From Prillingera fragicola (Eukaryota; Basidiomycota; Tremellomycetes; Trichosporonales; Trichosporonaceae): DNA of 64,000 bases. Below are positions 1 through 10,278 of the stretch, one piece after another; positions within the stretch are counted from its first letter, which is position 1, and the number at the start of each line of letters is the position of its first letter. The translations under genes and the position numbers were made by a program. The stretch spans positions 248,001 through 312,000 of the forward strand of contig BEDY01000008.1 of NCBI GenBank assembly GCA_002335605.1, written 5' to 3'. The notes beneath the pieces were generated by a model. The model saw only the letters and a program-made list of their open reading frames with translations, was not told the origin of the DNA and did no database searches.

Positions 1-1403
1 TCGGGCACGACGTGCCGATTAAAGTCCAGCGAGACCTCGGGCACCTCGAGCTCGGAAGTCATCGTGTCCGTCCTGCCGAGATCTGGACGGGCGGGTGTGT
101 TGGGCACAGTCGCGGTGGGCGAGAGCGCCATGTCGCGCTCTGCAGCTGGGGTTGCTGATCCCTCTGTTCCCTCCGTGCGCAGCTGCCGCCGGTAGTTTAC
201 AAGCATGACGCCGAGGTACCGTGGAATGAATGGCAGCAACCCTGGCGCCAGTCGCTCGACGTCCTCGTAAAAGATGTTTTCCCGACCAACGAGGGGCTTG
301 CAAATAGCCGCACGGGTAAACTTGTAGATGCTGCTGTGGCCGCCAACTTTGTGGCCAAACGGCTGCAGTGGCACGGTGAGAGGCTCCTCTTCTGTCTCGG
401 TGTCGCTGTTCAGCACATCGCGTTCGTCGGTGCTGGATGTGCTCGAACTCGACCACCCGCTGTCGTCGTCAAACGACGCCGTTGTGTCTTCGCGAGGGCG
501 CGGTGGAGATGACCCTGGTGCCGGTGTCGAATCATCCTCGGAGGCCATGCGCTTGGGGCTGGTGATCAGTTCGTTAACCCATGCGCCAGGCTGCACAGAT
601 GCCCGCCGAGGTGTCCGTGGTGCCGACACGGCCTCCTCCTCCTTGACCTCGTCGAGGGCGAGGCCAAGAGAGCCTTCGGGAGCGCGATCCAATGATGGGC
701 CACGGTCCTGACTCTCGCGCGTCTCCTTGAACAGACCCATTCCAATGCTGCCCTTGCGAGTCTGCTTGGACTTTACACCGAGATCCATGTCGTCCTTTGC
801 CTCGCTGAGGACGCGAAGGGCCGATTTCGGCAGTGTGACTTCGCCGCCCTTGGCACCACGGCGGATGGCATCGCCAAGACTCGGGTTAAGGTCGTTGCGC
901 CCTCCCAAGCGCAAGTCAAAGTTGGGTGAAGACGGCGAGTCGTCGCGTTGGAGTGAGAACTTTTCGTCGGTAGAGTAGTGTGGCAAGAAAAACTTGTTGC
1001 CAGTGCTGGTAGAGTGTTGTGGGACGCGAAGAGAGTTTGCTCGGGGTCGAAAGGCTCGCTTGAAGGTGCGCATTCCGGCCGGCCGGGGCTGCCCGGGAGA
1101 GTCGGCGCGCTCTGCCGCCTCCTCGTCATCATCGTCATCATCATCCTCGTCGTCTGCAGCATCGAGCACGAGTGCGCAGGCTTGCTTGCTGGGTCGCAGC
1201 GATACGGTGACACTTCCCACTTCGCGGTCTCGGCTGCTCGGGGCCTTCATCTTGCCCTTGCTCTTTGACCGAGTCGTAAATGGCGACGACAGTTCGTGCA
1301 CGGGCGGTGGTGGTGTTGTTGTGGGCGATATCGGGTCCCCGGCAAGTGGGCTAGAGACGTCGCGCACGCCCGTTGGTCGCGACGGCCCACCCGAGGAACT
1401 CAT
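1..1403 (-). CDS. KCS1: Inositol hexakisphosphate kinase, N-terminal part (cut by window edge)
   Basis: The frame is open from the ATG at 1403 to the window edge, about 467 codons, so the catalytic C-terminus lies outside. The first 300 residues are Ser/Pro/acidic-rich and look disordered, including a run of Asp/Glu. The recognisable part is the start of the IP kinase fold: PFGHKVGGHSSIYKFTR, then KPLVGREN, then PFIPRYLGVMLVNYRR, and near the edge SLDFNRHVVP. These match the beginning of the Kcs1/IP6K catalytic domain, which makes 5-diphosphoinositol pyrophosphates from InsP6. The PxxxDxKxG inositol-binding motif is expected downstream and cannot be checked here. A leader intron is predicted just upstream (1440-1524). 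Family assignment is firm; the enzyme subclass within the IP kinase family is inferred. Confidence 0.86.
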   Translation of the reverse strand, partial: MSSSGGPSRPTGVRDVSSPLAGDPISPTTTPPPPVHELSSPFTTRSKSKGKMKAPSSRDREVGSVTVSLRPSKQACALVLDAADDEDDDDDDDEEAAERADSPGQPRPAGMRTFKRAFRPRANSLRVPQHSTSTGNKFFLPHYSTDEKFSLQRDDSPSSPNFDLRLGGRNDLNPSLGDAIRRGAKGGEVTLPKSALRVLSEAKDDMDLGVKSKQTRKGSIGMGLFKETRESQDRGPSLDRAPEGSLGLALDEVKEEEAVSAPRTPRRASVQPGAWVNELITSPKRMASEDDSTPAPGSSPPRPREDTTASFDDDSGWSSSSTSSTDERDVLNSDTETEEEPLTVPLQPFGHKVGGHSSIYKFTRAAICKPLVGRENIFYEDVERLAPGLLPFIPRYLGVMLVNYRRQLRTEGTEGSATPAAERDMALSPTATVPNTPARPDLGRTDTMTSELEVPEVSLDFNRHVVP

Positions 1404-3037
1404 GTTGAATGCTATGTTGTTGTGGCTAGGTGCGGTGTGCTGTAGCGGTAAAATGTTAGTTGAGGCTCGCCACCGGAGAAGAGCGGAAAGGATGACCAAG
1501 AGCAGGCGATGCAAGGAGACTTACGGTCAAGAGTTGTGCGGTGTGGTGCTAGGGGCCACATGCCAACAGGCTAGGTGTGGAAAAGGCAGCTGCGTACGCT
1601 GCAGCAGGAATATTGTCGACGAACGTGGGGGTCCCACGTTTCTAGGCGTCCTGATAAGAGTGGGTAAAGACGGTGTATGGATTGATTACAGGGGTCGTTT
1701 GTGCACGTGAAATCAAGCCAGAGCGAGTGTGGGTGATGCGATGCTGATGCAGGGGAAGGGAGGAGAAGATGCCGAGACGAGTAATGTGCAGTGCGTTATT
1801 GTTATTGTTGATAAAGGAAAAGGAGAGAAATGCTGTAAATGGATGGAGGAGGAACGCGAAGAGGGAAGGCGCAGAGCTCCGGCATTGCGCGACTGGGTGG
1901 GTTATTCACCGCTGCTGGTACTTGGTCCCGCCAGCGACACCCAGCAGGCGGGATCAACCTCCACCAGGCCCATACTGTTCATTAGAGGAGTATGCATTCG
2001 ATTGCCAGTGACCAGCTCTTGGACAATGTCACGGGGGGGATAGCAGGTGTGCATTGTGCAAGTAGCGTGATGCGTGGTACTCCCGTTCTATACCGTGCGA
2101 CACATCTCCCAGCCACATGACTCGCCGTCTCTCTCTGTCTGTCGTTGGACGCGTTCGTACCCGTTTCAGACTCCAGCACCGTGCACTCTGTTGCGCTTTC
2201 CCAATGACACTGGTATTACATGTACTAGAACGACCTGGTCATGAGCTCGGGGTACGTACATGGGCTGGATACATTGTCTAGTACACATTGTTGCTTTACA
2301 ACATTGAGGTCGGTGAGCAACACGCACACATCGATTGAAATGACGAGCCCAAAGGTCTGCCAAGACACTGTTAGGCACGCTGCGAAGTTACTTGCATGCC
2401 TATATTCCGTAATGGTCCTCCAGCACGCCTAATCCTCGCCACCCAGCCCAGCTCGGGCCTCGGGCATCCAGCCCCAGCCTGCCCAGCGTCGTCGCATGGT
2501 CTCGCACCACACTCGCACCTCAGGGTCTAACATCTCTCTCCTACTTGTTCTTTACTCTTCTCGCTCCCATTCCACTACTAGCTCGCACTCTTATAAGCCC
2601 CCAGCACGTAACACGCTCATTCTCTTCTTCCACGTCCCCCTCATTCACATCAACCCCTCCAAAGAGGTACACTCCTCCTCCCAGAGGAGGCGGCATCGCC
2701 TCCTTTTGCCTGTAGAATAAACGGTAAGTCTATTACGCACACGCAATCAATTCTCCTCCTCCCCCGGCGAAGTGACGATAAAGAGAAGTCGCGACCGCAG
2801 TGTGCTCTGTTGGACGTGGGTCTGGTTTTCGGACCAGGCGTGCGTCTGGCAGGGTCACCGCTACAACATGTGCTTTGACTTCATGCACCACCCTCTGATC
2901 GCCTAGAAAGCAAACCAGTGCTTTCTACCACCTACCCCGAACCATTGTCTTGGCCCACGCGGTCCCTGAGACTCTTGCGCTGACACATTGTATAGCCCCA
3001 CCCACATTCTCATTCTCCTTTTACTCCATCCACCACC
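1404..3037. other. Divergent intergenic region KCS1-like / BSD2-like
   Basis: About 1.6 kb between two divergent start codons. It holds the KCS1 leader intron, a purine-rich tract around 1735-1870, and a long pyrimidine-rich tract around 2490-2760 on the plus strand that looks like the BSD2-like core promoter and leader. A GTAAGT at 2724 could be the donor of a BSD2 leader intron, but I cannot fix an acceptor. No conserved coding segment was seen. Confidence 0.5.
1440..1524 (-). other. Predicted 5'UTR intron of the KCS1-like gene
   Basis: Read on the minus strand, a consensus donor GTAAGT begins at 1524. A CTAAC branch site and a CTACAG acceptor end the interval at 1440, 36 nt upstream of the start codon. 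The 85-nt interval fits the splice signals used elsewhere in the window. It is inference without transcript data. Confidence 0.55.
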
Positions 3038-4686
3038 ATGCCTGGGCAATACACGCCCCTCCCACAAGGCGCCTCGCCACGTCGCTCCATGTCGTTTGGT
3101 CGACTCGGAAGCCATTCTCGCCGCCAGTCCACCATCCCAGATCCAAACGAGATGGACCAGGCATTCGATGGCCCCGGCGATGACGACGACCACGACGACG
3201 CTACCGAGTCGCACAACCTGCTTGGTAACAACACTCCCCCCTCCAACAGTCGTTCGACGGCCATGCCTGGCGACTATGACTTCGACCGCGACTATGTGAG
3301 TACCTCCACGCTTCTCCTTCAGGTAGAAGTTCCAACCCTGACATTCCGCAGTTCCTTCCACCTCCGGGATCCCCACCGCCATTCGAGCCATACTCAGCAT
3401 CGAACCCGGCCCCCGGCAACAGCAACGGCACTGTCCCCACTGACGACAACATTCGTCGTCCCCAGCCCAACAGGCATTTCCTTGGCGGTATCCTGCCATT
3501 GTCGATTCTGCCTCGGTCATACCAGGTGCCCAGCAATGCTATCGGCGGTGGACAAAGTGGTGTCTTTGCCAACCTCTCGGCACGACCAGACGGTGTCCAT
3601 AACGGTGACACGCAAGAAGATGGCCCCGAGTTTGCCAACGAGGACGAGCGCAAGGACGCACCACCTTCGTACCAGACTGCGCTGCGTGACGCTGTCCCAC
3701 CTTACTGGGACACGACTGTTGTGCTCCCGTCATCTTCGTCGCCCTTCGGCCCTCTCTCGAGCTCTGTGAATGGTGACGAGATTCTCATTGACGGCATGCC
3801 CGCCGGCAATTTCTTTGGCTTCCTCTGGAACCTGGTTGTGTCGTTTGTCTTCCAGTTTGTTGGTTTCCTCCTCACCTATGTCCTCCACACGACCCACGCC
3901 GCCAAGCACGGTTCGCGCACGGGTCTTGGCATTACTCTTGTCACTGTCGGTCTGAGTCTCCGCCGCAAGGCCGAGGTCCTCATCGACACTGGCCGGTACC
4001 CTGGCCAGAGCGAGATCGTCGACCCCAAGACTGGCAAGATGCAGGGTGACATTGACGGCGAGCAGCAGCTCGCTGCCTTTGGCGGTACCTTTGACTGGAG
4101 CAAGCCTGTGCGCATCCCCGACTCGTGGGGAGGCCACGGCGAGACCTTTACGGTCAGCAATGTCAATGATCTTATCGAGGTCGCGCATCAGTACAACCGT
4201 ACTCTGTCCGACTGGATCCAGCCTCCTGCCGTCGACGTTGGCCGCGCCAACGAGTGGTTTGCATTCATGATGATGACCATGGGTTGGTTTATTATCCTCG
4301 CATCGGTCGGCTCGTGGTGGCGCATCAAGCGCTTTGAAGCCAAGCTCAAGGCCGCCGAGCGCCAGTCCCAGGCCGCCCAGGCCGCTGCCCGCGGTGAACT
4401 CGACGGTCTCGACGAGGAAGAGCCTACCGGCCGCGTCGAGCCCGGCCCCCGCGAGCTCGCCTACTACACCGCCGCCTTTACACAAGCTGTCAACGGTGTG
4501 CGCGAGATCCAGCAGGGCTTCTTTGGCCGCCGCGGTCGACCCGTCGCTGGCCACGGCGACACGCTGTTTAACCAAGACGACGACGAGAATGACCTCCTCG
4601 CCGCACAGGGCTATGGACTCGAACCCATGGCCAACGACGCCCCCGGCGCGGCTGCCGCTAGGGCGCGCGGCCTGTGGAGTCGCTAG
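3038..4686 (+). CDS. BSD2: BSD2/TRE1 (NDFIP-like) membrane adaptor for the Rsp5 ubiquitin ligase
   Basis: Two exons, 3038-3295 and 3352-4686, joined in phase 0 across a 56-nt intron with a CTGAC branch, give 530 residues. The start has a good context (CACCATG). The Ser/Pro-rich cytosolic N-terminus carries a PPSY motif at about 190-193, the PPxY type that binds WW domains of Rsp5/Nedd4 ligases. Three hydrophobic segments follow at about 240-265, 270-290 and 388-410. The first contains the family signature GNFFGFLWNLVVSFVFQFVG with THAAKHGSRTGLG after it. In yeast, Bsd2 sends metal transporters and misfolded membrane proteins to the vacuole; the same role is inferred here. The C-terminal tail is charged and longer than in yeast Bsd2. 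Confidence 0.85.
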
Positions 4687-5226
4687 CAGTTGATAGATTT
4701 CCGTTTTTGTAGCATTCGTCGAGTTGTACCTGACGTTGTTGATATGAGAATTTGATTACAGAAGTCAAACACCTGCCCAGTGGCTCAATGCCGATACTGA
4801 CTCTACGAACAAGTCCACCTCGGCTAACACGGCGATGTGTCAACATCCCGCCCACCCAAGCGGGCCAACATCCACTTCTCAGCAAACGTGCAGCACAATA
4901 ACAACGAAAGCGCGGCATACCACGGCCCAATCCCCAGCCAAACCCGCGTGCTTGGATACACCTCGCACCGAGCTTGGCCAAGACCCACTCCCAGCCAAAG
5001 GACAACTCCGCCCCACCTGTGGACACTTAGCCGCCGGAATCTCGCCCGGCAATTAACGGCCCAGTCCCAACCCCCGGCCCGCCCCCACCCGCCCACGAGC
5101 GTCATCCGGCGGATGGCAGCCTTCCGGCTCGCGATTCCGACTGCACGACGTTCCCAGACTACTGCTACATTACTGTACCCCCCGGCTGGTTGCGTTCTCT
5201 CCATCTCTCTTCGCGACACACAAACG
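4687..5226. other. Intergenic: BSD2-like 3' end and DAK promoter
   Basis: 540 bases between convergently read BSD2-like terminator sequence and the dihydroxyacetone kinase start. Pyrimidine-rich plus-strand sequence increases toward 5220. No gene, RNA or clear repeat was recognised. Confidence 0.5.
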
Positions 5227-7183
5227 ATGACCTCGCATTTCGCAGACGACCCCTCCCTCCTCGCCCTCGACTATCTCCGGGGGCTCGCTTGTGTGAGCGC
5301 CGACGTCGGTGTTGATGAGGGTGCCCGTGGTGAGTCCTCTTTGGCGGCGAGTCTGGGCTGGTTGGAGCTGTTTGGGGATCAGGCAGTAGCGCTGTGCTGG
5401 GGTCTTTGGGCTGCCGTTGTTCTTGCTGCTCCAACACCCCCTTTGCTTCGCGCATGACACTCGCATGGCAGCTCGTATAGCTCGCGAATTGCAGCTCGCG
5501 TCGCTCGCAGCTCGCAGCTCGCATGCGAGCTCTAACCGCCCACCTCCACCGTAGCCCACTAACCTCCCAGTCCTGCACATCCGCAACCCGGACCGCTCCA
5601 AGGTCGCGCTCATCTCTGGCGGCGGCTCAGGCCACGAGCCCGCCCACGCGGGCTTCGTAGGCTCCAACTCGCTCACGGCCGCTGTCGGCGGCAACATTTT
5701 CGCGTCCCCCAACACCCGCCAGGTGCGCCGCGCGCTCGAGCTGGTCAAGAACGACAAGGGCACGCTCGTTATCGTCAAGCGGTATACGGGTGACGTGCTG
5801 CATTTCGGCCTTGCGGGCGAGAGCGCGGATGATAACGTCGAGTTTCTGATTGTCGGCGACGACGTCGCCGTGGGCCGGAAGCAGGGCGCGCTCGTCGGCC
5901 GCCGTGGCCTCGCTGGTACCACACTCGTGTACAAGGTCGCGGGCCATGTTGCCGCGCAGGGCGGCGAGCTGGCTGAGGTCAAGCGCCTCGCCGAGCTCGT
6001 GGCTGAGAATGTCGGCACGATTGGCTCGTCGTTTGCCCACTGCCACGTACCCGGGACTGCCAAGGAGAAGAGTTTCCTTGCCGACGGCGAGATGGAGATT
6101 GGCACGGGTATCCACAACGAGCCTGGTGTCAAGAAGATTTCGCAGCAGAAAAAGGACGCTCTTATCGAGCAGATGGTCGAGATGGTCGTCTCGACTACCG
6201 ACGAGGAGCGCTCGTTTGTGAAGTGGAAGGGCGATGGCAGTGACAAGGCCGTGCTCATGGTCAACAACCTTGGTGGCCTGAGTGAGCTCGAGCTTGTTGG
6301 CCTTGTGCCGTACGTGCTCGACGCGTTCAAGAAGCGCAAGATCGAGGTCGTCCGTCTCTTTGTCGGCAGCTTTATGACCTCGCTCGACATGCCGGGTTTC
6401 TCCATCACCGCCCTTCGCCTCCCCGAGACCGACGTCGACACTATTCTCGCCGGTCTCGACGCACCCTCGTCCGCCCCAGGCTGGCGTCTCCCCACCAAAC
6501 CCATTCTCTCCCCCGAGCCCACCCCTCAGGCGGCCGAGAAGAAGAGCTTCCCCGCCTCTGGCCTCACCGCGCCCGAGTCGTTTATCCCCGCCATCGAAGC
6601 CGCGTGCCGCGACGTCATGGCCGCCGAGCCCGACATTACGCGCTACGACGTCATTGCCGGCGACGGCGACTGCGGCCTCACCCTCAAGGCCGGCGGCGAG
6701 GCAATCCTCAAGGGCATCAAGGCAGGCGACATTACCCCCAAGGACGTTGTCAACTCTATCCGTGCCATCTCCGAGATCATCGAGGAGGACATGGGCGGCA
6801 CCTCGGGCGCCCTCTATGCCATCTTCATGAGCGCGCTTGCCAAGGCCCTCGCCACCGCGCCAAAGGGCGAAGTGACCCTCGACACCTGGGCCAAGGCGGC
6901 CGACTCGGCCCTAAACGTGCTCTACGGGTACACGTCCGCGCGCCCCCCATCTCGCACGCTCATGGACCCCCTCGTGGCGTTTATCGCCGCGCTCCCCAAG
7001 TCGGGCGTCGCAGCTGCCGCGGCCGAGGCCAAGGCCGCCGCCGAGGGGACGGCAAAGCTCGTCGCGTCTGCTGGCCGTGCGGCGTATGTCGACCAGGACG
7101 CGCTGCAGAAGGAGAACGTGCCCGACCCCGGAGCTTGGGGACTGGCACTCATCTTTGGCGGTATTGCAAAGACTGTTCAGTAG
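5227..7183 (+). CDS. DAK1: Dihydroxyacetone kinase (DhaK-DhaL, ATP-dependent)
   Basis: Exons 5227-5329 and 5571-7183 joined in phase 1 encode 571 residues, the usual length for fungal Dak proteins. The DhaK domain begins with ALISGGGSGHEPAHAGFVG. The substrate-binding histidine lies in GTGIHNEPG at about residue 216; in the bacterial and fungal enzymes this His forms a covalent hemiaminal with dihydroxyacetone. The C-terminal DhaL domain has GDGDCGLTLKAGGEAIL and DMGGTSGALYAIF, the ATP- and Mg-binding segments. The enzyme phosphorylates dihydroxyacetone to DHAP, detoxifying it and feeding glycerol catabolism into glycolysis. The 241-nt intron is long for this window and carries AGCTCGC repeats. 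The short first exon is supported by phase and by fit to the family's N-terminus. Confidence 0.93.
5458..5533 (+). repeat. AGCTCGC short repeats inside the DAK intron
   Basis: About eight spaced copies of (G)CAGCTCGC/GCTCGC-like units follow one another in 75 bases, ending in the palindrome GAGCTCGCATGCGAGCTC-like sequence around 5515-5532. The repeat sits just upstream of the branch point of the DAK intron, so it could fold in the pre-mRNA. Function unknown. Confidence 0.6.
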
Positions 7184-7424
7184 ACGGGATGAAGTAACAA
7201 TGTATTGTCTGCAGAGTGACGTTGGTGCACGGGCGACAAGTGAGTGTGCACTGACGAGAGATGGTATCAGCTGCCATTTGCTGCGCCTCGCCAGTGGAGG
7301 CTCGAGTAGCGTGTGACATGTGTCCCTTTGTCCACTCACCACCTCTCACACTGCTACACCTCTCACAACTCTCACAACTCTCACAAAGTGCCTGGACTTC
7401 TCCATGGCTTATTGACCGAACGCA

Positions 7425-8586
7425 ATGGTGCGCACACCCACATCTTCAAAACTGCGCAGGCTCGCCTCGCGGCAGTCTCGTAGTGGCAGCGCCAAAGTTG
7501 CCGTCGACAAGGTAGCCTCGGCGGTGGATGAGGGCATCACTACTGGCCCGACTGGACAGCCTCTCATGTCGCCACTGACAAGCACACTCGTGTCCGCCTC
7601 GCCTGTCACTGCTGGACGCTGTTCTACTAGTCCTGCCCGGACAATGCCCGAGTCTCTCATCTGGACGCTTGGTGACACTAGACCCGTCAGCGACATTGCT
7701 AGAGTCCAGGAGCCAACCCGCGTCGACAGCGAGTCCCAGTTTGCAGGCAAGAACCTCGTCAGCTTCAAGACCCCGGCCCTCATCAACACTGAGTCTATGC
7801 TCGAGGCTCCAGTTGTAGCTCACACCACACCAGTGCGCCTGGAAGTGGAACCCGTCCTCGTCACCCTTCCCTCCCCAACCCTCCGGCCCTTGCCCGTTCC
7901 CATCCTCGCCCCCGATGACCCCTTTACGCTCTACCAGGCTCAAGTCCTCGAACAACTCGCCCGCGACGTTGGGCAGGTCGACATGCCATGCTGGCCCATA
8001 ACCAGTGTCCGCCGGCTGGATCTCGAGTATGGCGAGGATAGCTATGAAGAGGACAATCAAGAGTATGAAGCAGAGGACGAGCATGGCGATGAGGAAGTGG
8101 TGCGGTCTACGACGAACAGCGAGACACACGACACGCGCCGGCCGTGGGGGCGTCCCGAAGACTACTCACACCCCGTGGCCCGACGTGAAGCTTCTGTGGA
8201 TTGGGAGGACGGCACGACGCTTGATTTCTCCGAAGACACGGCAGAGGAGGACCCAATCCCGGTCGACGAGGACACATTGTATGACGCCTATCACGTCCCG
8301 TGTGACGCGCACGACGAGTTGAACTGCCTTCCATGCGTCGTGGACATGAGTGAGCTGTCTTTCCAGTCTGAAGCTGACAGCAGTGGGGTGCAGCTGTGGC
8401 ATTTGTGCGCGGCAGGCAAAGCAGGGGATTGAGAGGCGCTTGGCAGAGGAAGCAAAGGAGTGGCGGCAACGGGGCGGGGTTGTCAAGAAGTCTGGGGTCA
8501 GGCGCCAGCAGAGGGCTGTACGGGAGGAAGAGGTGATGAGTGCTTTGCGGAGGATGCAGGCTGGGAGGGGTGGAGGGACGGTTTGA
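7425..8586 (+). CDS. Hypothetical acidic protein, possibly two exons
   Basis: An open frame starts at the ATG at 7425. Read straight through it stops at 8432 (335 residues). I prefer a 34-nt intron at 8350-8383 (GTGAGC donor, CTGAC next to the acceptor), giving 375 residues and joining two Cys-containing pieces, LNCLPCVVDM and GCSCGICARQAKQ, to a basic, probably helical C-terminus ending RRMQAGRGGGTV. Introns of 34 nt are common in this window. The N-terminal 150 residues are Ser/Thr/Val-rich and the 180-290 region is strongly acidic. No known domain was recognised. An upstream mini-frame ATG GCT TAT TGA lies at 7403-7414. Confidence 0.6.
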
Positions 8587-8918
8587 AGAAAAGGGCAGTG
8601 GAAGCCGCAGCGGAGAGAAGACGCCACCTCTGCCAAACAAGACACACCGAGACAGTACCGCGAGAGATAGCATTGTCCATCCGATAAGTAGTACCACGAG
8701 CCGAGTTTGTCTGTACCATATGTATTCTGTGCTTCCATTCATCTCCGCTCAGCCCCAACCATCTGTTACTAGCCACGCTCATCATCTCCGCGACACAACA
8801 CGGACGTTGCAACACCCAGTGCCACTGATCTGATCAGCAATTCAGGCACCATCGGCCCGGGTGATCGTCATACCACGCCGCTCACTCTCGTAATCTCCAC
8901 TTCTCTCTGAGCATCACC
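8587..8918. other. Intergenic, no feature seen
   Basis: 332 bases between two same-strand genes. It contains ordinary terminator/promoter sequence, with pyrimidine-rich stretches near 8730-8760 and 8895-8910. No RNA gene or repeat seen. Confidence 0.5.
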
Positions 8919-9626
8919 ATGCGTGTCCAAGCTCTCACAAATAGGATAGCTCGACCACTGGCTGCATCGGGCAGCCAGGCTATGCTCTCAACCGCCAGCG
9001 TGCGCCGCCCTCTTCCCGGCCTCGCTCTGGACACCCCTCGACGACGACCACTCCCCCTCAATCCTCTCCTCCGACGACACTATTCGACCGAGTCCTCCAC
9101 GGACAAACCTTCAGCCAAGACCCTCCTAATAGTGTACCACTCCCGCACCGACGGCACACGCCAAATGGCGCAAGCCGCGTTCGAGGCCGCCCAAAAGGCA
9201 GCCGACGAAGCCTCGGACGACGCACCCATCACGATCCGAATGCTGAAAGCCGCCGACGCCGGCCCCGAAGACCTCCTCTCCGCGCACGCCTACATCTTTG
9301 CGGCGCCCGAGAACCTCGCCGCCATTGCGGGGATCATGAAGGATTTCTTTGACCGCACCTTCTACCCTGTTCTCAACAAGCTCAACGGGCGGCCGTACGC
9401 TTGTCTAGTCTGCGCGGGGAGTGACGGCGAAAACTGCATGAAGCAGATGGATCGAATCGCGACGGGCTGGCGGCTCAAGCGCGTCGCGGACGGGATCATC
9501 GTGTGCGTGCATGCGCAGACTGGCGAGCGGTGCCTCGCTACCAAGACGGTCGAAGCCAAGGATCTCGAGCGATGTGCAGAGGTTGGCGGGGCGTTGGCCG
9601 AGGGCATGGCGCTCGGCGTCTTCTAG
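8919..9626 (+). CDS. Mitochondrial flavodoxin-fold protein
   Basis: A single-exon frame of 235 residues. The first 55 residues are rich in Arg, Ser, Ala and Leu without acids (ending RRHYSTESS), a typical matrix-targeting presequence. From about residue 66 the sequence is a flavodoxin-like fold: TLLIVYHSRTDGTRQMAQAA forms the phosphate-binding loop for FMN, and YIFAAPENLAAIAGIMKDFFDR with ACLVCAGSDGENC are the next core segments. This pattern fits the NAD(P)H-quinone reductase/flavodoxin superfamily; substrate and partner cannot be deduced. The start is preceded by CATCACC, a good initiation context. No operon-like arrangement with neighbours is evident. Confidence 0.78.
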   Translation: MRVQALTNRIARPLAASGSQAMLSTASVRRPLPGLALDTPRRRPLPLNPLLRRHYSTESSTDKPSAKTLLIVYHSRTDGTRQMAQAAFEAAQKAADEASDDAPITIRMLKAADAGPEDLLSAHAYIFAAPENLAAIAGIMKDFFDRTFYPVLNKLNGRPYACLVCAGSDGENCMKQMDRIATGWRLKRVADGIIVCVHAQTGERCLATKTVEAKDLERCAEVGGALAEGMALGVF

Positions 9627-10278
9627 CTACGTCGGGTCGGGGCCACGCGAGGTGCACGCCGTGGTGCGAAGAGGTGCGAGATGCCGCCACCCCTGAGACG
9701 CGTAGCTTTTCTCTTTATAAAGCGCACCGTCGGGCTTCGCTGTGCTTTATCGCCATCATGGCCCGCCTCAAGCAATGGCCCTTTTAACGTGAGTGTCTTT
9801 CCGTTCTACACCAGCGTAAAGAGTGGGTTAGAGGACGAGACTTCTTTTCAGTTATCCCTGTCTTAATGTTTTAAAAGACTTGTGTCGAGAAAATTTTGCG
9901 GGTGGTACCGCGTATTTCTGATGTCCCACTCTCTTGCGACGCTTCTGTGTTGATGTGGAGCGTCTTGCTGACAGAGTTACAGTTGTCTCCCTGCGTGGAT
10001 CATATGATGGCGTTGCGGCCAGGCGAGCGAAGTTAGAAGGCTGGGTGCCAGTCGCTGAGTGTGACGGCGAGGTTGTACGCTTCATAGATTGTATCCTGCA
10101 TGTACACACCTACTTCCAATCATGTCTACACGCTCACTCCTGACACCGCTGCACACAACGCATCAAAGCCAACCTCGAAATTGCTGCACACGAACATGAC
10201 TGCGGCTGCGCCCATTCGGCCCACGCTCCGGCCCACGTGCCCCGGCCCGGCCACCCGGATAGCATCTTCAGAGCCGAC
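9627..10278. other. Intergenic upstream of Zn2Cys6 factor 1
   Basis: About 650 bases. A nine-codon frame (ATG at 9758, ending WPF) followed by a GTGAGT-like sequence near 9790 could be leader sequence of the downstream regulator or of a short transcript; I cannot support more. The segment 9800-10080 is slightly AT-richer than the flanks. Confidence 0.4.

Noticed and set aside
3730..4575. A 281-codon minus-strand frame
   Set aside because: Antisense of the BSD2-like gene; Leu/Gly/Val-rich with no domain.
5170..6522. A 450-codon minus-strand frame
   Set aside because: Antisense of the dihydroxyacetone kinase gene, without conserved motifs.
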